Positions 1 through 8,214 of a stretch of 34,669 nt of DNA are shown here, in pieces; position 1 is the first letter of the stretch; each line of letters begins with the position of its first letter. Both the position numbers and the translations under genes were made by a program. The notes under the pieces were generated by a model, which ran no database searches, had not been told where the DNA came from, and was given only the letters and a program-made list of their open reading frames with translations. This DNA is from Prevotella sp. (GTDB lineage Bacteria > Bacteroidota > Bacteroidia > Bacteroidales > Dysgonomonadaceae): the NCBI GenBank assembly GCA_031285905.1, contig JAITVH010000125.1:1-34669 (forward strand), read 5' to 3'.

Positions 1-262
1 ACTGTTCGGCAGGAAGTCCATAAGCGTCATAACCCATCGGATGCAGAACATTGAACCCATTGAGCCTTTTGTAACGTGCATAAATGTCGGATGCAATATA
101 TCCGAGTGGATGCCCTACATGCAATCCTGCTCCCGAAGGGTAGGGGAACATGTCGAGGACATAATATTTTGGTTTGTTTTTGTCTTCAGTTACTTTGTAT
201 GTATTGTTTTCTTCCCAATACTGTTTCCACCGCTTTTCGATTTCTTTGAAGTTGTATTCCAT
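1..262 (-). CDS. leuS: Leucyl-tRNA synthetase, N-terminal part (cut by window edge)
   Basis: Class I aminoacyl-tRNA synthetase that charges tRNA-Leu in the cytoplasm. Only the first 87 or so codons are inside the window. The reverse strand reads [20 protein letters not shown], then a segment containing [17 protein letters not shown]. This is the LeuRS start with the HIGH-type ATP-binding motif (HVGH). It continues to [14 protein letters not shown], also typical of LeuRS. The ATG at 260-262 is the natural start and has a TATCTTTG promoter box about 30 bases upstream. The remainder of the gene lies to the left of the window. Identification is secure from these motifs. Confidence 0.96.
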   Translation of the reverse strand, partial: MEYNFKEIEKRWKQYWEENNTYKVTEDKNKPKYYVLDMFPYPSGAGLHVGHPLGYIASDIYARYKRLNGFNVLHPMGYDAYGLPAEQ

Positions 263-292
263 AACTTTTAAAAGGTTATATTTTTTGAAGGG

Positions 293-326
293 CAAAGATA
301 ATCATTTATTCAGACTAAATAACAAA
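293..326 (-). promoter_or_regulatory. Promoter for leuS (Bacteroidetes type)
   Basis: On the minus strand TATCTTTG (293-300) matches the Bacteroidetes -7 consensus TAnnTTTG exactly. A TTTG (CAAA on plus, 323-326) lies 22 bases upstream, slightly longer than the usual 19-21. The start codon follows about 30 bases downstream. Confidence 0.6.
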
Positions 327-469
327 GTTCCTTATCTGAAATTATTTATAACTCACCTCTTCTCAGTCTTCTCCAAAGAGATAGGTATCTTCTTGTCAGA
401 CTTATATTTTAATCATATAAGAAGGGACTAATTCCGGAAGGAAATAGACTGATGGGAAAAATGTTTTGT

Positions 470-477
470 TATCTTTG
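470..477 (+). promoter_or_regulatory. -7 promoter box upstream of the Ig-like lipoprotein gene
   Basis: TATCTTTG is an exact match to TAnnTTTG, 63 bases before the ATG at 541. No TTTG is present at the expected -33 position, so this is a half-match only. Confidence 0.45.
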
Positions 478-540
478 ACATGCTTTCGCTATATCGACTG
501 TTGATCGCAGTTCTTAGTTAATCCAATTTGCCAACTTGAT

Positions 541-1089
541 ATGAAAAACCTGTTTATTTTCTGTCTTTTACTAATCATATTGACCGGATGCGAAAATGAC
601 GATCTTAAGTTAAACCGGTATGCTTGTACCCTAAATCCCAACGAAACATATGCTGTGATAGATATCACAAAAGGGGATGGTGGATATAAGGCAGATACTG
701 ACAATCAGGATGTAGCTGTATGCCGGATTGAGGACAATAAAATTATTGTATTGGGAATCAAGGCAGGTGATGCGACTATCACAGTAGTTGATAAGAATAA
801 TAATTCGGCAGAGATTAAAGTAAATGTCAGTACTACTATTCCGCGTGTTCCGGCTTATATAATGGGCGTAGAAATAAAGAAAGGGGAAACCATAGGGATC
901 GAGTTTGCTGATGAAATTGATACTGAAAGAAAAACTTATATATCAGAGGTTGTTGATGAGGATGTGGCTATAACGACTTTGTTTGATAAATTTCTTTTTA
1001 TCCGAGCAATAGATGTAGGGATGACCGAAATATATGTATCGGAAGATTACTGGATTATAAGTGCTTATAGTGTAACAGTTATCGAATAA
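541..1089 (+). CDS. Lipoprotein with a bacterial Ig-like (BIG2-type) domain
   Basis: A 182-residue predicted lipoprotein. The first 16 residues form a hydrophobic signal ending in the lipobox LTGC, with Cys17 as the lipidation site, so it should be anchored in the outer or inner membrane. Residues about 25-100 contain the pattern DNKIIVLGIKAGDATITV followed by a NSAEIKVNV strand. This is typical of BIG2-type Ig folds, which read value, then G-x-A-T-I-T-V, then the final strand. The second half (about 105-182) looks like another beta-rich repeat ending VTEIYVSEDYWIISAYSVTV. No enzymatic motif is visible. The AlkD-like gene follows after 20 bases on the same strand, so the two may be cotranscribed, but there is no obvious functional link. 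The exact role is unknown. Confidence 0.75.
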   Translation: MKNLFIFCLLLIILTGCENDDLKLNRYACTLNPNETYAVIDITKGDGGYKADTDNQDVAVCRIEDNKIIVLGIKAGDATITVVDKNNNSAEIKVNVSTTIPRVPAYIMGVEIKKGETIGIEFADEIDTERKTYISEVVDEDVAITTLFDKFLFIRAIDVGMTEIYVSEDYWIISAYSVTVIE

Positions 1090-1109
1090 TCACCTTAATT
1101 ATTAGGATT

Positions 1110-1865
1110 ATGGAAAAGATACTCAGAGATATTCGTCAGGCGTTGAAAGACAATGTGGAGGAAAAAGTTCTGGCTATGGGAGCCAGCTTTTTCAAAGAAG
1201 AAGTCAAGTTTTACGGCGTAAGAACCTTAACTGTAACTAAAATAGGCAGAGAAGCCTACAAGGAAATAAAGGATTGGCCGAAAGAAAAGGTCTTTGAGTT
1301 ATGTGAAGAACTATGGAAATCAGGTTATAATGAGGAAGCCTGGATAGCCTGCAACCTTTCTTATTATATCTGCGATCGATATGAACCTGCCGATTTCAAG
1401 ATTTTCGAGAGATGGGTACACCAATATGTAACTAACTGGGCATCATGCGACACATTATGCAATCACACTGTCGGTACATTTATAGAGATGTATCCTGATT
1501 ATATAAAAGAATTGAAACGATGGACATTATCTGAAAACCGATGGGTAAAACGGGCTGCTGCCGTCACTCTGATTATTCCTGCCCGAAAAGGCTTATTTTT
1601 GAAAGATATATTCGAGATCGCTGATATCATGTTATTGGACAAGGACGACCTTGTACAAAAAGGCTATGGCTGGATGCTCAAAGCTGCAAGCCTGAGCGAA
1701 CCTACTGCCGCAGCAAAGAAACCAGATCCCGCAACTCAAAAGATGCATTTGGAAGCGGTGTTCAACTATGTGTTGTCGAAGAAAGCAGTGATGCCCCGTA
1801 CCGCCCTCCGCTACGCCATAGAAAAGATGCCAAAAGACATGCGTGCCGAAGCAATGAAGAAGTAG
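1110..1865 (+). CDS. AlkD-type DNA alkylation repair glycosylase
   Basis: Predicted cytoplasmic DNA glycosylase of the HEAT-repeat AlkD family, which removes alkylated purines such as 3- and 7-methylated bases without base flipping. The 251-residue length is close to the family norm. The family's key active-site positions appear in order: Trp110 and Asp114 in NWASCDTLC, Arg148 in RWVKRAAAVTL and Trp188 in GYGWMLKAA. These correspond to W109, D113, R148 and W187 of Bacillus cereus AlkD. The protein is otherwise alpha-helical repeats, as expected. The gene follows the lipoprotein gene by 20 bases. A C-terminal stretch around 196-205 (EPTAAAKKPDP) is a low-complexity insertion. Presence of the catalytic Asp suggests it is active; substrate preference is inferred. 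Confidence 0.88.
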   Translation: MEKILRDIRQALKDNVEEKVLAMGASFFKEEVKFYGVRTLTVTKIGREAYKEIKDWPKEKVFELCEELWKSGYNEEAWIACNLSYYICDRYEPADFKIFERWVHQYVTNWASCDTLCNHTVGTFIEMYPDYIKELKRWTLSENRWVKRAAAVTLIIPARKGLFLKDIFEIADIMLLDKDDLVQKGYGWMLKAASLSEPTAAAKKPDPATQKMHLEAVFNYVLSKKAVMPRTALRYAIEKMPKDMRAEAMKK

Positions 1866-1874
1866 TGTTGACCG

Positions 1875-1904
1875 AATCTTTAACTTTATAAAAACTAAAA
1901 GATT
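1875..1904. terminator. Weak hairpin between convergent genes
   Basis: AATCTTT (1875-1881) pairs with AAAGATT (1898-1904). It is A/T-rich with little GC in the stem, lying between the AlkD-type gene and the thioesterase gene, which point at each other. It may act as a bidirectional terminator, but the support is only position plus a short stem. Confidence 0.3.
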
Positions 1905-1928
1905 AAACTTTCATCTCTTTACTCTTGA

Positions 1929-2363
1929 TCAGAAATCAAATTCTTCATACTCAGAGATTGCTTTGCGCCAATCCTCCGGTATGGGAATAGATGCCTGTGT
2001 CCTTGCGTCATATGTTACGAATATTGATTTGCAGCGGCATTTAATGTCGCCGTTTTTTACATTTCTTAGTTGTTGCAGGAAGGTGCCGCTTTTTTCTCCT
2101 AATTTAATAATCTTTGATTCTACTACTATTTTTTCTTTATAATAGACAGGAGAAAAGAAATCTGTTTCGAGATGAGCCAGTATGATCAGGCCGTCAGTCC
2201 AGCTTACTTTGGCAGGTTGTATCTTTTCCAGATAGGTAGTCTTACCTAGATCGAAGTAGCTGAAATATATATTATTATTGATATGCCCCATGGCATCAAT
2301 ATCATTGAACCGTATCTGGACAGGCAAACTTGCTTTAAATGTTTCGGGTTTAATCTCCATCAT
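1929..2363 (-). CDS. Acyl-CoA thioesterase (4HBT hotdog fold)
   Basis: A 144-residue cytoplasmic single hotdog-domain protein of the 4-hydroxybenzoyl-CoA/YbgC-FadM thioesterase group, which hydrolyses acyl-CoA or acyl-ACP thioesters. Near the N-terminus it has IRFNDIDAMGHINNNIYFSY. This is the family signature, with the catalytic-type Asp followed by G-H-x-N-N and an aromatic-rich helix. The middle contains the conserved beta strands (VVESKIIKLGEKSGTF). It is the last gene of an apparent operon after recF and the DUF721 gene, with a 7-base gap. The second codon is also ATG, so the start could be three bases downstream. The substrate cannot be read from the sequence. Confidence 0.85.
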   Translation of the reverse strand: MMEIKPETFKASLPVQIRFNDIDAMGHINNNIYFSYFDLGKTTYLEKIQPAKVSWTDGLIILAHLETDFFSPVYYKEKIVVESKIIKLGEKSGTFLQQLRNVKNGDIKCRCKSIFVTYDARTQASIPIPEDWRKAISEYEEFDF

Positions 2364-2370
2364 TATTCTT

Positions 2371-2664
2371 TTATCTGAATATTATATCATTTATAACATG
2401 TATTCCGGCATGGTCGTTCAGTTTCTCTATCAGTTTCTCTTTTGCCATCAATAATTCGGAACGTAATACCGACGAACTGAGCGATACATATAATACATTG
2501 TTTCTGAGGTAAACATTCCGGGTATATGAAGTGATCATTGGCCCCAACAGTTTAGACCAGCCTGTGACGGCACGGCTCTCGGCAAGCTTTCTCCTGAAAA
2601 ATTGGTTTTCTTCGAAATATTGCTTTAATACTTCTCCGATGCTTTCCGTATTTCGTTTTCTCAT
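2371..2664 (-). CDS. DUF721 / DciA-like protein
   Basis: A 97-residue protein of the DUF721 family. DUF721 proteins include DciA, the replicative-helicase loading factor used by bacteria that lack DnaC/DnaI. Visible family features are the N-terminal helix GEVLKQYFEEN, the W-x-x-L-x-G-P pattern (VTGWSKLLGPMITSYT) and the beta/alpha segment LRNNVLYVSLSSSVLRSELLMAKEKLIEKLN. Its ATG overlaps the stop codon of recF (ATGA at 2661-2664), which implies translational coupling. The recF neighbourhood is the standard place for this gene in Bacteroidetes. A role in DNA replication is inferred from family and context rather than demonstrated. Confidence 0.85.
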   Translation of the reverse strand: MRKRNTESIGEVLKQYFEENQFFRRKLAESRAVTGWSKLLGPMITSYTRNVYLRNNVLYVSLSSSVLRSELLMAKEKLIEKLNDHAGIHVINDIIFR

Positions 2665-3767
2665 AAGGCTATGTTTTTCTGTATTACTTCACCTTGTGCC
2701 ACCTCATAAAGATGGTAATTGCTATTGGTACGCGAGAGTATATCGTCCAGATGCTCGCGGTTGGTATCCGTAACGAATATCTGACCGAATTCTTTATCCA
2801 GTACAAGCTTTATAATCTGTTCCACACGTGATGAATCCAGTTTGTCGAATATATCGTCCAACAGTAGAATGGGAGTGGTAGAAGTGGCTTTTCGCAGGAA
2901 ATCGAACTGAGCTAGCTTCAGGGCGACTACATATGTCTTGTTCTGTCCTTGTGATCCGACTCTTTTAATAGAATATCCGTCCATCTGCATATCAAGGTCA
3001 TCCTTATGTATACCGACAGTACTATATCCCAATATCCTGTCTCTTTCTCTTTTTTGTTTGATCAGGCCGGAGATATCTTCTGCATCGAAGTGTGATTCAT
3101 AGCTGAGGGATACTTTCTCGTTTGACCGGCAGATGAAATCATAGAATTTCTGGAATGTAGGGATAAACTTGTCAATAAAGTCCTTCCGTTTCCGGTGGAT
3201 TACTTTCCCGTCTTCAACCAACTGGTCATCCCAGAGATCGAACAAGGTTTCATCTATTACACCATCTGTTTTAAGCAGGGCGTTTCGTTGTAGCAGGGCT
3301 TTGTTATATCTGATCAGCGAATAGAGGTATTCCTTATCGAATTGAGATAGGAACATATCCATAAATTTGCGCCGTTCGTCACTGCCTCCGCTTATCAGTT
3401 CCGTATCTGCCGGGGAAACCATTACCAATGGTAATAGCCCTATATGATCCGACAGACGCTCGTACTCCTTCTTATTACGCTTGAACTGCTTTTTCTGCTT
3501 GCGCCGCAGGCTACAGAAGAACTCTTCGTGTTTACCTTCCAGTTCGTACCATCCCTGTATGACTGCGAAATCCGCATCATGACGTATATTCTGGGAATCA
3601 ATCGGATTGTTATGGCTCTTACAGAACGACAGGTAATAAATGGCATCCAGCAGATTGGTCTTACCCATACCATTGCTGCCCAAGAAACAGTTTATCTTAG
3701 GAGACAGGCTCAGTTCGGCCTGTTCAATGTTTTTGTAGTTCAATATGGATAAGCGATCTAGTATCAT
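2661..3767 (-). CDS. recF: DNA replication and repair protein RecF
   Basis: A 368-residue SMC-like ATPase that binds gapped DNA with RecO and RecR and helps load RecA. Walker A is FLGSNGMGKTNLLDAIYYLS near residue 35. The ABC-type signature is VGSQGQNKTYVVALKLAQ, and Walker B plus D-loop is PILLLDDIFDKLDSSR. The reading frame is open for nine more codons upstream (to 3794). The start at 3767 gives the usual family N-terminus MILDRLSILNYKNIEQ, and a -7 promoter box at 3792-3799 lies inside the longer version, so the short start is preferred. It is the first gene of the recF - DUF721 - thioesterase operon. Confidence 0.96.
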   Translation of the reverse strand: MILDRLSILNYKNIEQAELSLSPKINCFLGSNGMGKTNLLDAIYYLSFCKSHNNPIDSQNIRHDADFAVIQGWYELEGKHEEFFCSLRRKQKKQFKRNKKEYERLSDHIGLLPLVMVSPADTELISGGSDERRKFMDMFLSQFDKEYLYSLIRYNKALLQRNALLKTDGVIDETLFDLWDDQLVEDGKVIHRKRKDFIDKFIPTFQKFYDFICRSNEKVSLSYESHFDAEDISGLIKQKRERDRILGYSTVGIHKDDLDMQMDGYSIKRVGSQGQNKTYVVALKLAQFDFLRKATSTTPILLLDDIFDKLDSSRVEQIIKLVLDKEFGQIFVTDTNREHLDDILSRTNSNYHLYEVAQGEVIQKNIAL

Positions 3768-3791
3768 GCACTCAAAAAAGTAAAGGAAATA

Positions 3792-3799
3792 CAAAAGTA
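3792..3799 (-). promoter_or_regulatory. -7 promoter box for the recF operon
   Basis: On the minus strand TACTTTTG matches TAnnTTTG exactly and lies 25 bases before the chosen recF start at 3767. No -33 TTTG is seen at the normal spacing. The position argues against the longer recF start at 3794. Confidence 0.5.
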
Positions 3800-3881
3800 C
3801 TATTTTTATGCTTTCATTTCAGGCTAATGGTATATAATTTCCCGATTATTTGCGTTAACTTTAAAACCTCATTTTAATCTA

Positions 3882-5798
3882 ATGCCTATGAAACGCCTGT
3901 ATTTCCTTAGTTTTTTACTGGTTGTATGTGTAGTCAATACATATGCTTACGAAGAGAGAAATCTGTTGCAAAAAAAGATAGCAGAAATCCCTCTCCAATC
4001 GGTCTTACTCACAAACCGGCAATGGGTACAGTTTCCGGCTTATGAGAATCGCCAAGGCTGGGATGATTTTACTGCCGAAAATAAACAAAACCTGATAAAT
4101 GATGGCGAAAAATACTTAGAGTATGAATGGAAAGTTGTCAGGGCGACAGACTACCTTGCTTTTACCCGCACTGGCGACCGCACAGTGATGGAAAGCCGAT
4201 ACGGAGCGAATAACAAGGCATTAGCTGCCTTATTTATGGCTGAAATGGCTGAGGGAAAAGGACGTTTTATCGATCAGTTGATAAACGGAGTGTATCATAT
4301 GTGCGAAATGACTTCGTGGTCTTTATCTGCACATGTAGGAGTACAAAAGGCAAAAGGCTCACTGCCCGATCATAAACAAAATATAATAGATCTTCTTGTA
4401 GGAGATATGGGGGCTACACTTTCATGGATGCACTATTTTCTGAATAAGGAATTTGATAAAGTGAGTCCGTTGATTTCAAAACGATTGTATGACGAAATAG
4501 AAGCGCGTGTATTCGAACCCTATCTTGACGAAAGCACCCCATTCTGGTGGATGGGACTGAATGTGACGGAGAAAAGCGGTATGGTAAACAACTGGAATAT
4601 ATGGTGTAATGCCAATGTGCTGCAATCTTTCCTGTTGATAGACAAAAATAAAGAAAGGATGAGAAAGGCTGTTGAAAGAACCATTCTCTCAGCAGACAAA
4701 TTCATCAACTATGTGAAAACGGATGGAGCGTGTGAAGAAGGCCCGGCTTATTGGGGGCATGCAGCAGGCAAATTGTGCGACTATCTCGAACTATTGAGTA
4801 ATGCCACAGGAGGAAAAATCTCGATATTTGATGAACCGATGATCAGGAATATGGGGGAATATATCTCCCGCTCGTATGTGGGTGACGACTGGGTGGTGAA
4901 CTTTGCCGATGCAGGAGCAAAAATGCGTCCTGATTCGCGTCTTGTATACCGATATGGTAAACTTGTTAATAGTGATGAGATGATGCAATTTGCTGCTTAC
5001 CTGAATAAAGGCAGCAAAATATCAGCCAGTAGAGATACATATAGGACACTGTATGATCTGGCTATAGTAAAAGAGCTTACTTCTCTATCAGGAACACATA
5101 AATTACCCACATATACATGGTATCCTGAAACGGAGTTTTGCTATATGACTACCGATAATGTGTTCTTTGCGGCAAAAGGCGGTCATAATGATGAAAGCCA
5201 CAATCATAATGATATTGGAACATTCTCTTTGTACGTAGATAATGTTCCTGTCTTTATTGATGCCGGGGTAGGGACATATATGCGACAGACTTTCAGTAGT
5301 GAACGATATACTTTATGGTATATGCAGAGTAACTATCACAACCTTCCGGTTATAAATGGTGTTGCCCAGAAAAACGGGAGGAAGTACAAAGCAAAGGATG
5401 CCAGGTTTGATAGTAAAAAGAGAGTTTTCTCATTAGATATATCGGGAGCCTATCCGTCGGATGCTATTCAGAAATGGATAAGGTCATACAAGCTGGGAAG
5501 TAACTCGTTAGATATAGAAGACAGCTTCGGCATAACATCGCCCGATCAACCAAATGTCATTCATTTTATGACCTGGGGAGATGCTGATGCCTCCGTCAAA
5601 GGCATTGTAACAATAACTGTAAATGGTAAAACCGTAAGCCTGAAATACGACCCTAAGAAATTCGAAGCATCAGTAGAAAATGTGGAAATAGATGATAAAC
5701 GATTGACCAATGTCTGGGGAGAAAGGGTACAACGTATTTCCTTAAAAGCATTGAGTACAGAGAGAAGCGGAAGCTATAAGTACAAAATTACCTTCTGA
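3882..5798 (+). CDS. Secreted heparinase II/III-like polysaccharide lyase
   Basis: A 638-residue predicted periplasmic or secreted polysaccharide lyase. Residues 1-22 form a signal peptide ending NTYAY without a lipobox Cys. An alpha-helical toroid follows up to about residue 370, with the family motif EGPAYWGH (Tyr290, the probable general base/acid). A beta-sandwich with the heparinase II/III signature SHNHNDIGTF (His440, His442) comes next. By comparison with Pedobacter heparinase II, His442, Asp460 (FIDAG) and His486 (NYHNLP) are candidate structural metal ligands. The acidic-glycan substrate (glycosaminoglycan, alginate or other) cannot be told. It stands alone between recF and proS, with no SusC/D, sulfatase or glucuronyl hydrolase beside it. 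The third codon is an alternative start. Confidence 0.82.
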   Translation: MPMKRLYFLSFLLVVCVVNTYAYEERNLLQKKIAEIPLQSVLLTNRQWVQFPAYENRQGWDDFTAENKQNLINDGEKYLEYEWKVVRATDYLAFTRTGDRTVMESRYGANNKALAALFMAEMAEGKGRFIDQLINGVYHMCEMTSWSLSAHVGVQKAKGSLPDHKQNIIDLLVGDMGATLSWMHYFLNKEFDKVSPLISKRLYDEIEARVFEPYLDESTPFWWMGLNVTEKSGMVNNWNIWCNANVLQSFLLIDKNKERMRKAVERTILSADKFINYVKTDGACEEGPAYWGHAAGKLCDYLELLSNATGGKISIFDEPMIRNMGEYISRSYVGDDWVVNFADAGAKMRPDSRLVYRYGKLVNSDEMMQFAAYLNKGSKISASRDTYRTLYDLAIVKELTSLSGTHKLPTYTWYPETEFCYMTTDNVFFAAKGGHNDESHNHNDIGTFSLYVDNVPVFIDAGVGTYMRQTFSSERYTLWYMQSNYHNLPVINGVAQKNGRKYKAKDARFDSKKRVFSLDISGAYPSDAIQKWIRSYKLGSNSLDIEDSFGITSPDQPNVIHFMTWGDADASVKGIVTITVNGKTVSLKYDPKKFEASVENVEIDDKRLTNVWGERVQRISLKALSTERSGSYKYKITF

Positions 5799-5809
5799 TT
5801 GGTATTTAG

Positions 5810-5845
5810 AAGGGTATGCTCATTGCGGGCATACCCTTTATTTTA
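5810..5845. terminator. Bidirectional terminator hairpin (lyase / proS)
   Basis: AAGGGTATGC (5810-5819) pairs perfectly with GCATACCCTT (5829-5838) around a 9-base loop, followed by TATTTT. It lies between two convergent genes and probably ends both transcripts. Confidence 0.8.
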
Positions 5846-5859
5846 CTAGAAAAAGCTAA

Positions 5860-7341
5860 TTAGTAAGCTCTGGCAAATATTACCCGTTGTGCGGATGGTT
5901 GGCCTGTTACCATGCACTTACCCGGAGTCTTATCGCCTTCGAGAGGTATACAACGGATAGTAGCCTTCGTTTCGGTTTTCACTTTTTCCTCTGTCTCTGG
6001 TGTTCCGTCCCAATGAGCGAGGATGAAATAGCCCTCTTCTATCTTTTCTTTGAACTCGTCGTATGTGTCCACTGTTATGATTCTGCTTGTCCTGAAGTCA
6101 AAAGCCTTTTTGTATATATTCGTCTGTATCTCGTCCAACAGGTTCTTGATGTATATATCCAGCCCATCACATGATACGGTTTCCTTAGTCAACGTGTCGC
6201 GGCGGGCAACTTCCACCGTATTATTCTCCATGTCTCGTGTACCCATCGCCAGGCGTACAGGTACGCCCTTCAACTCATATTCGGAGAATTTCCATCCCGG
6301 CTTTTTGTTATCGGCATTGTCATATTTCACACTGATACCTAATGCTTTCAGGGCTTTGACTATGCCGTCAACTTTCTCGTTTATTGCAGCCAACTGATCT
6401 TCTCCTTTATAGATAGGGACGATCACTACCTGGAACGGAGCAAGCTTAGGAGGCAATACCAAACCATTATCATCGGAATGAGCCATTATCAAGGCACCTA
6501 TCATACGTGTGGATAATCCCCATGAGGTTGCCCACACATAGTCCATCTTACCTTCTTTATCGGCAAACTTCACATCAAAAGCTTTGGCAAAATTCTGCCC
6601 TAAGAAATGCGAAGTACCCGACTGCAAAGCCTTGCCATCCTGCATCATCGCCTCAATGGTATATGTATCCACAGCTCCGGCAAAACGCTCGGAAGCTGAC
6701 TTCACACCCTGAATAACAGGCATCGCCATATGTTCTTCAGCAAAACGTGCATATACATTGATCATCTGGATAGTCTCTGCTTCTGCCTCTTCCTTAGTTG
6801 CATGGGCTGTATGTCCTTCTTGCCACAAGAATTCGGCAGTACGCAGGAACAAGCGCGTCCGCATCTCCCAGCGTACCACATTTGCCCATTGATTGACAAG
6901 TATCGGCAGATCTCTGTATGACTGTATCCAGTTGCGGTAGGTATTCCATATAATGGTTTCAGACGTAGGACGTACTATCAGTTCCTCTTCCAGTTTGGCT
7001 TCCGGATCTACAATCACTCCTTTCCCGTCAGGATCATTTTTGAGTCGGTAGTGCGTAACCACAGCACATTCTTTGGCAAAACCCTCTACATGATCGGCTT
7101 CCTTACTTAGAAATGACTTGGGTATGAACAGCGGAAAATAGGCATTCACATGCCCTGTTTCTTTAAACATATCGTCCAACTGGCGTTGCATCTTTTCCCA
7201 AATAGCATAGCCATAAGGCTTGATCACCATACATCCGCGCACAGCCGAGTTTTCAGCCAGATCGGCTTTCGTTACCAAATCGAGATACCATTGACTGTAA
7301 TCCTTACTCCTTGGGGTCAGTTCCTTTAGTTCTTTTGCCAT
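5860..7341 (-). CDS. proS: Prolyl-tRNA synthetase (archaeal/eukaryal-like type)
   Basis: A 493-residue class II synthetase that charges tRNA-Pro in the cytoplasm. It is the short type without the editing insertion domain. Class II motif 2 is visible as [28 protein letters not shown] and motif 3 as [29 protein letters not shown]. These are joined to an anticodon-binding domain ([15 protein letters not shown]). The C-terminal zinc-binding-like domain ends in the characteristic [23 protein letters not shown] near residue 42 fits motif 1. This type is normal for Bacteroidetes, so it is not evidence of recent transfer. It has its own promoter box at 7376-7383 and is divergent from the HAD gene. 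Confidence 0.97.
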   Translation of the reverse strand: MAKELKELTPRSKDYSQWYLDLVTKADLAENSAVRGCMVIKPYGYAIWEKMQRQLDDMFKETGHVNAYFPLFIPKSFLSKEADHVEGFAKECAVVTHYRLKNDPDGKGVIVDPEAKLEEELIVRPTSETIIWNTYRNWIQSYRDLPILVNQWANVVRWEMRTRLFLRTAEFLWQEGHTAHATKEEAEAETIQMINVYARFAEEHMAMPVIQGVKSASERFAGAVDTYTIEAMMQDGKALQSGTSHFLGQNFAKAFDVKFADKEGKMDYVWATSWGLSTRMIGALIMAHSDDNGLVLPPKLAPFQVVIVPIYKGEDQLAAINEKVDGIVKALKALGISVKYDNADNKKPGWKFSEYELKGVPVRLAMGTRDMENNTVEVARRDTLTKETVSCDGLDIYIKNLLDEIQTNIYKKAFDFRTSRIITVDTYDEFKEKIEEGYFILAHWDGTPETEEKVKTETKATIRCIPLEGDKTPGKCMVTGQPSAQRVIFARAY

Positions 7342-7375
7342 ATTGTGTATTAGTTTCTGATTTCAAAAATTGGTA

Positions 7376-7383
7376 CAAAGTTA
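7376..7383 (-). promoter_or_regulatory. -7 promoter box for proS
   Basis: On the minus strand TAACTTTG is an exact TAnnTTTG match, 34 bases before the proS start codon. No clear -33 TTTG. Confidence 0.5.
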
Positions 7384-7423
7384 GTAAAAGACCTTAATAA
7401 TATGACATCCGGTTTGCATTTTG

Positions 7424-7431
7424 TATCTTTG
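7424..7431 (+). promoter_or_regulatory. -7 promoter box for the HAD phosphatase gene
   Basis: TATCTTTG is an exact TAnnTTTG match 21 bases before the ATG at 7453. A transcript starting from it would exclude the upstream in-frame ATG at 7402, so it supports the shorter protein. Confidence 0.5.
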
Positions 7432-7452
7432 CCTGATCTAGAACTACAGATT

Positions 7453-8148
7453 ATGAAATATACGGATATATTGCTCGACCTGGATGATACACTCATAGAC
7501 ACAGCACAAAACACAAGAGAGACAGTAAAGGAGATATATGAAGACTATAAGCTAAATGATCACTTCGAATCCTTCCCTGCTTTCTTCTCTTTCTATCATG
7601 CCAATGTAAGTAAACTCTGGGTTGCCTACAATAATGGGAAACTGGGAAAAGATGATATCCAGCAAAAACGTTTTGGGGTATCATTAAGCCATTTGCCGGG
7701 CATGACCGGGGAGCATATAGCCACAATAAACGCCGACTACATAGAGCGGATCATGCAGAAAGAAGCGCTGGTAGATGGCGCTATGGATTTGTTGGAATAT
7801 CTGGCTCCTAAATACAAGCTGCATATTTTATCCAATGGCTTTACTGAAATGCAGTATATCAAAATGGAGAGTGCCAGATTACCGCTCTCAGCCTTCGATA
7901 ATATCATCTTGTCCGATGTTGTGGGAGTGAATAAACCTCATCCCGGTATTTTCCGGTATGCATTGGATAAAGCGAGGGTAAAAGCCAATGAGACGATAAT
8001 GATAGGTGATAATATAGATACCGATATCCGGGGAGCCTATGATAGTGGGATAGATCAGATATGGTTCAACCCTGAAGGCAAATCGATGACTGATTTCAAA
8101 CCGACTTACATAGTAAAAAGGTTATCGGATATTAAGGCTATTCTATAG
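7453..8148 (+). CDS. HAD-superfamily hydrolase, YjjG-like nucleotidase group
   Basis: A 231-residue cytoplasmic phosphatase. Motif I is LLDLDDTLID (Asp9 nucleophile, Asp11 acid/base), motif II is LHILSNGF (the Ser), motif III is the Lys in GVNKPHPGIF, and motif IV is MIGDNIDTDIRGA. The helical cap after motif I and the overall order match the YjjG/YfnB group, whose members dephosphorylate pyrimidine nucleoside monophosphates, including non-canonical ones. The frame is open upstream to an ATG at 7402. The start at 7453 places the catalytic motif at the usual distance from the N-terminus and agrees with the promoter box. The substrate is inferred from the family only. Confidence 0.88.
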   Translation: MKYTDILLDLDDTLIDTAQNTRETVKEIYEDYKLNDHFESFPAFFSFYHANVSKLWVAYNNGKLGKDDIQQKRFGVSLSHLPGMTGEHIATINADYIERIMQKEALVDGAMDLLEYLAPKYKLHILSNGFTEMQYIKMESARLPLSAFDNIILSDVVGVNKPHPGIFRYALDKARVKANETIMIGDNIDTDIRGAYDSGIDQIWFNPEGKSMTDFKPTYIVKRLSDIKAIL

Positions 8149-8156
8149 TTATATAA

Positions 8157-8194
8157 ATAAGAGCCCTATATGAGTGTGAATATAAGGCTCTTAT
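8157..8194. terminator. Bidirectional terminator-like hairpin
   Basis: ATAAGAGCC (8157-8165) pairs perfectly with GGCTCTTAT (8186-8194) across a 20-base loop. It lies between the convergent HAD gene and the last gene of the TlpA array. There is no long T-run on either strand, so strength is uncertain. Confidence 0.55.
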
Positions 8195-8214
8195 GAGATA
8201 TATGCGATTATCTT

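Noticed and set aside
41-271. Open frame on the plus strand at the left edge
   Set aside because: It is antisense to the leuS start, whose reverse-strand protein carries clear LeuRS motifs. The plus-strand product is hydrophobic and Cys/Phe-rich with no family resemblance.
3768-3794. Longer recF start with nine additional residues
   Set aside because: The extra residues (MYFLYFFEC) are not like known RecF N-termini, and the promoter box at 3792-3799 would lie inside the coding region.
5860-7341. Possible horizontal transfer of an archaeal/eukaryal-type proS
   Set aside because: This short ProS type with the C-terminal zinc-like domain is the ordinary one in Bacteroidetes.
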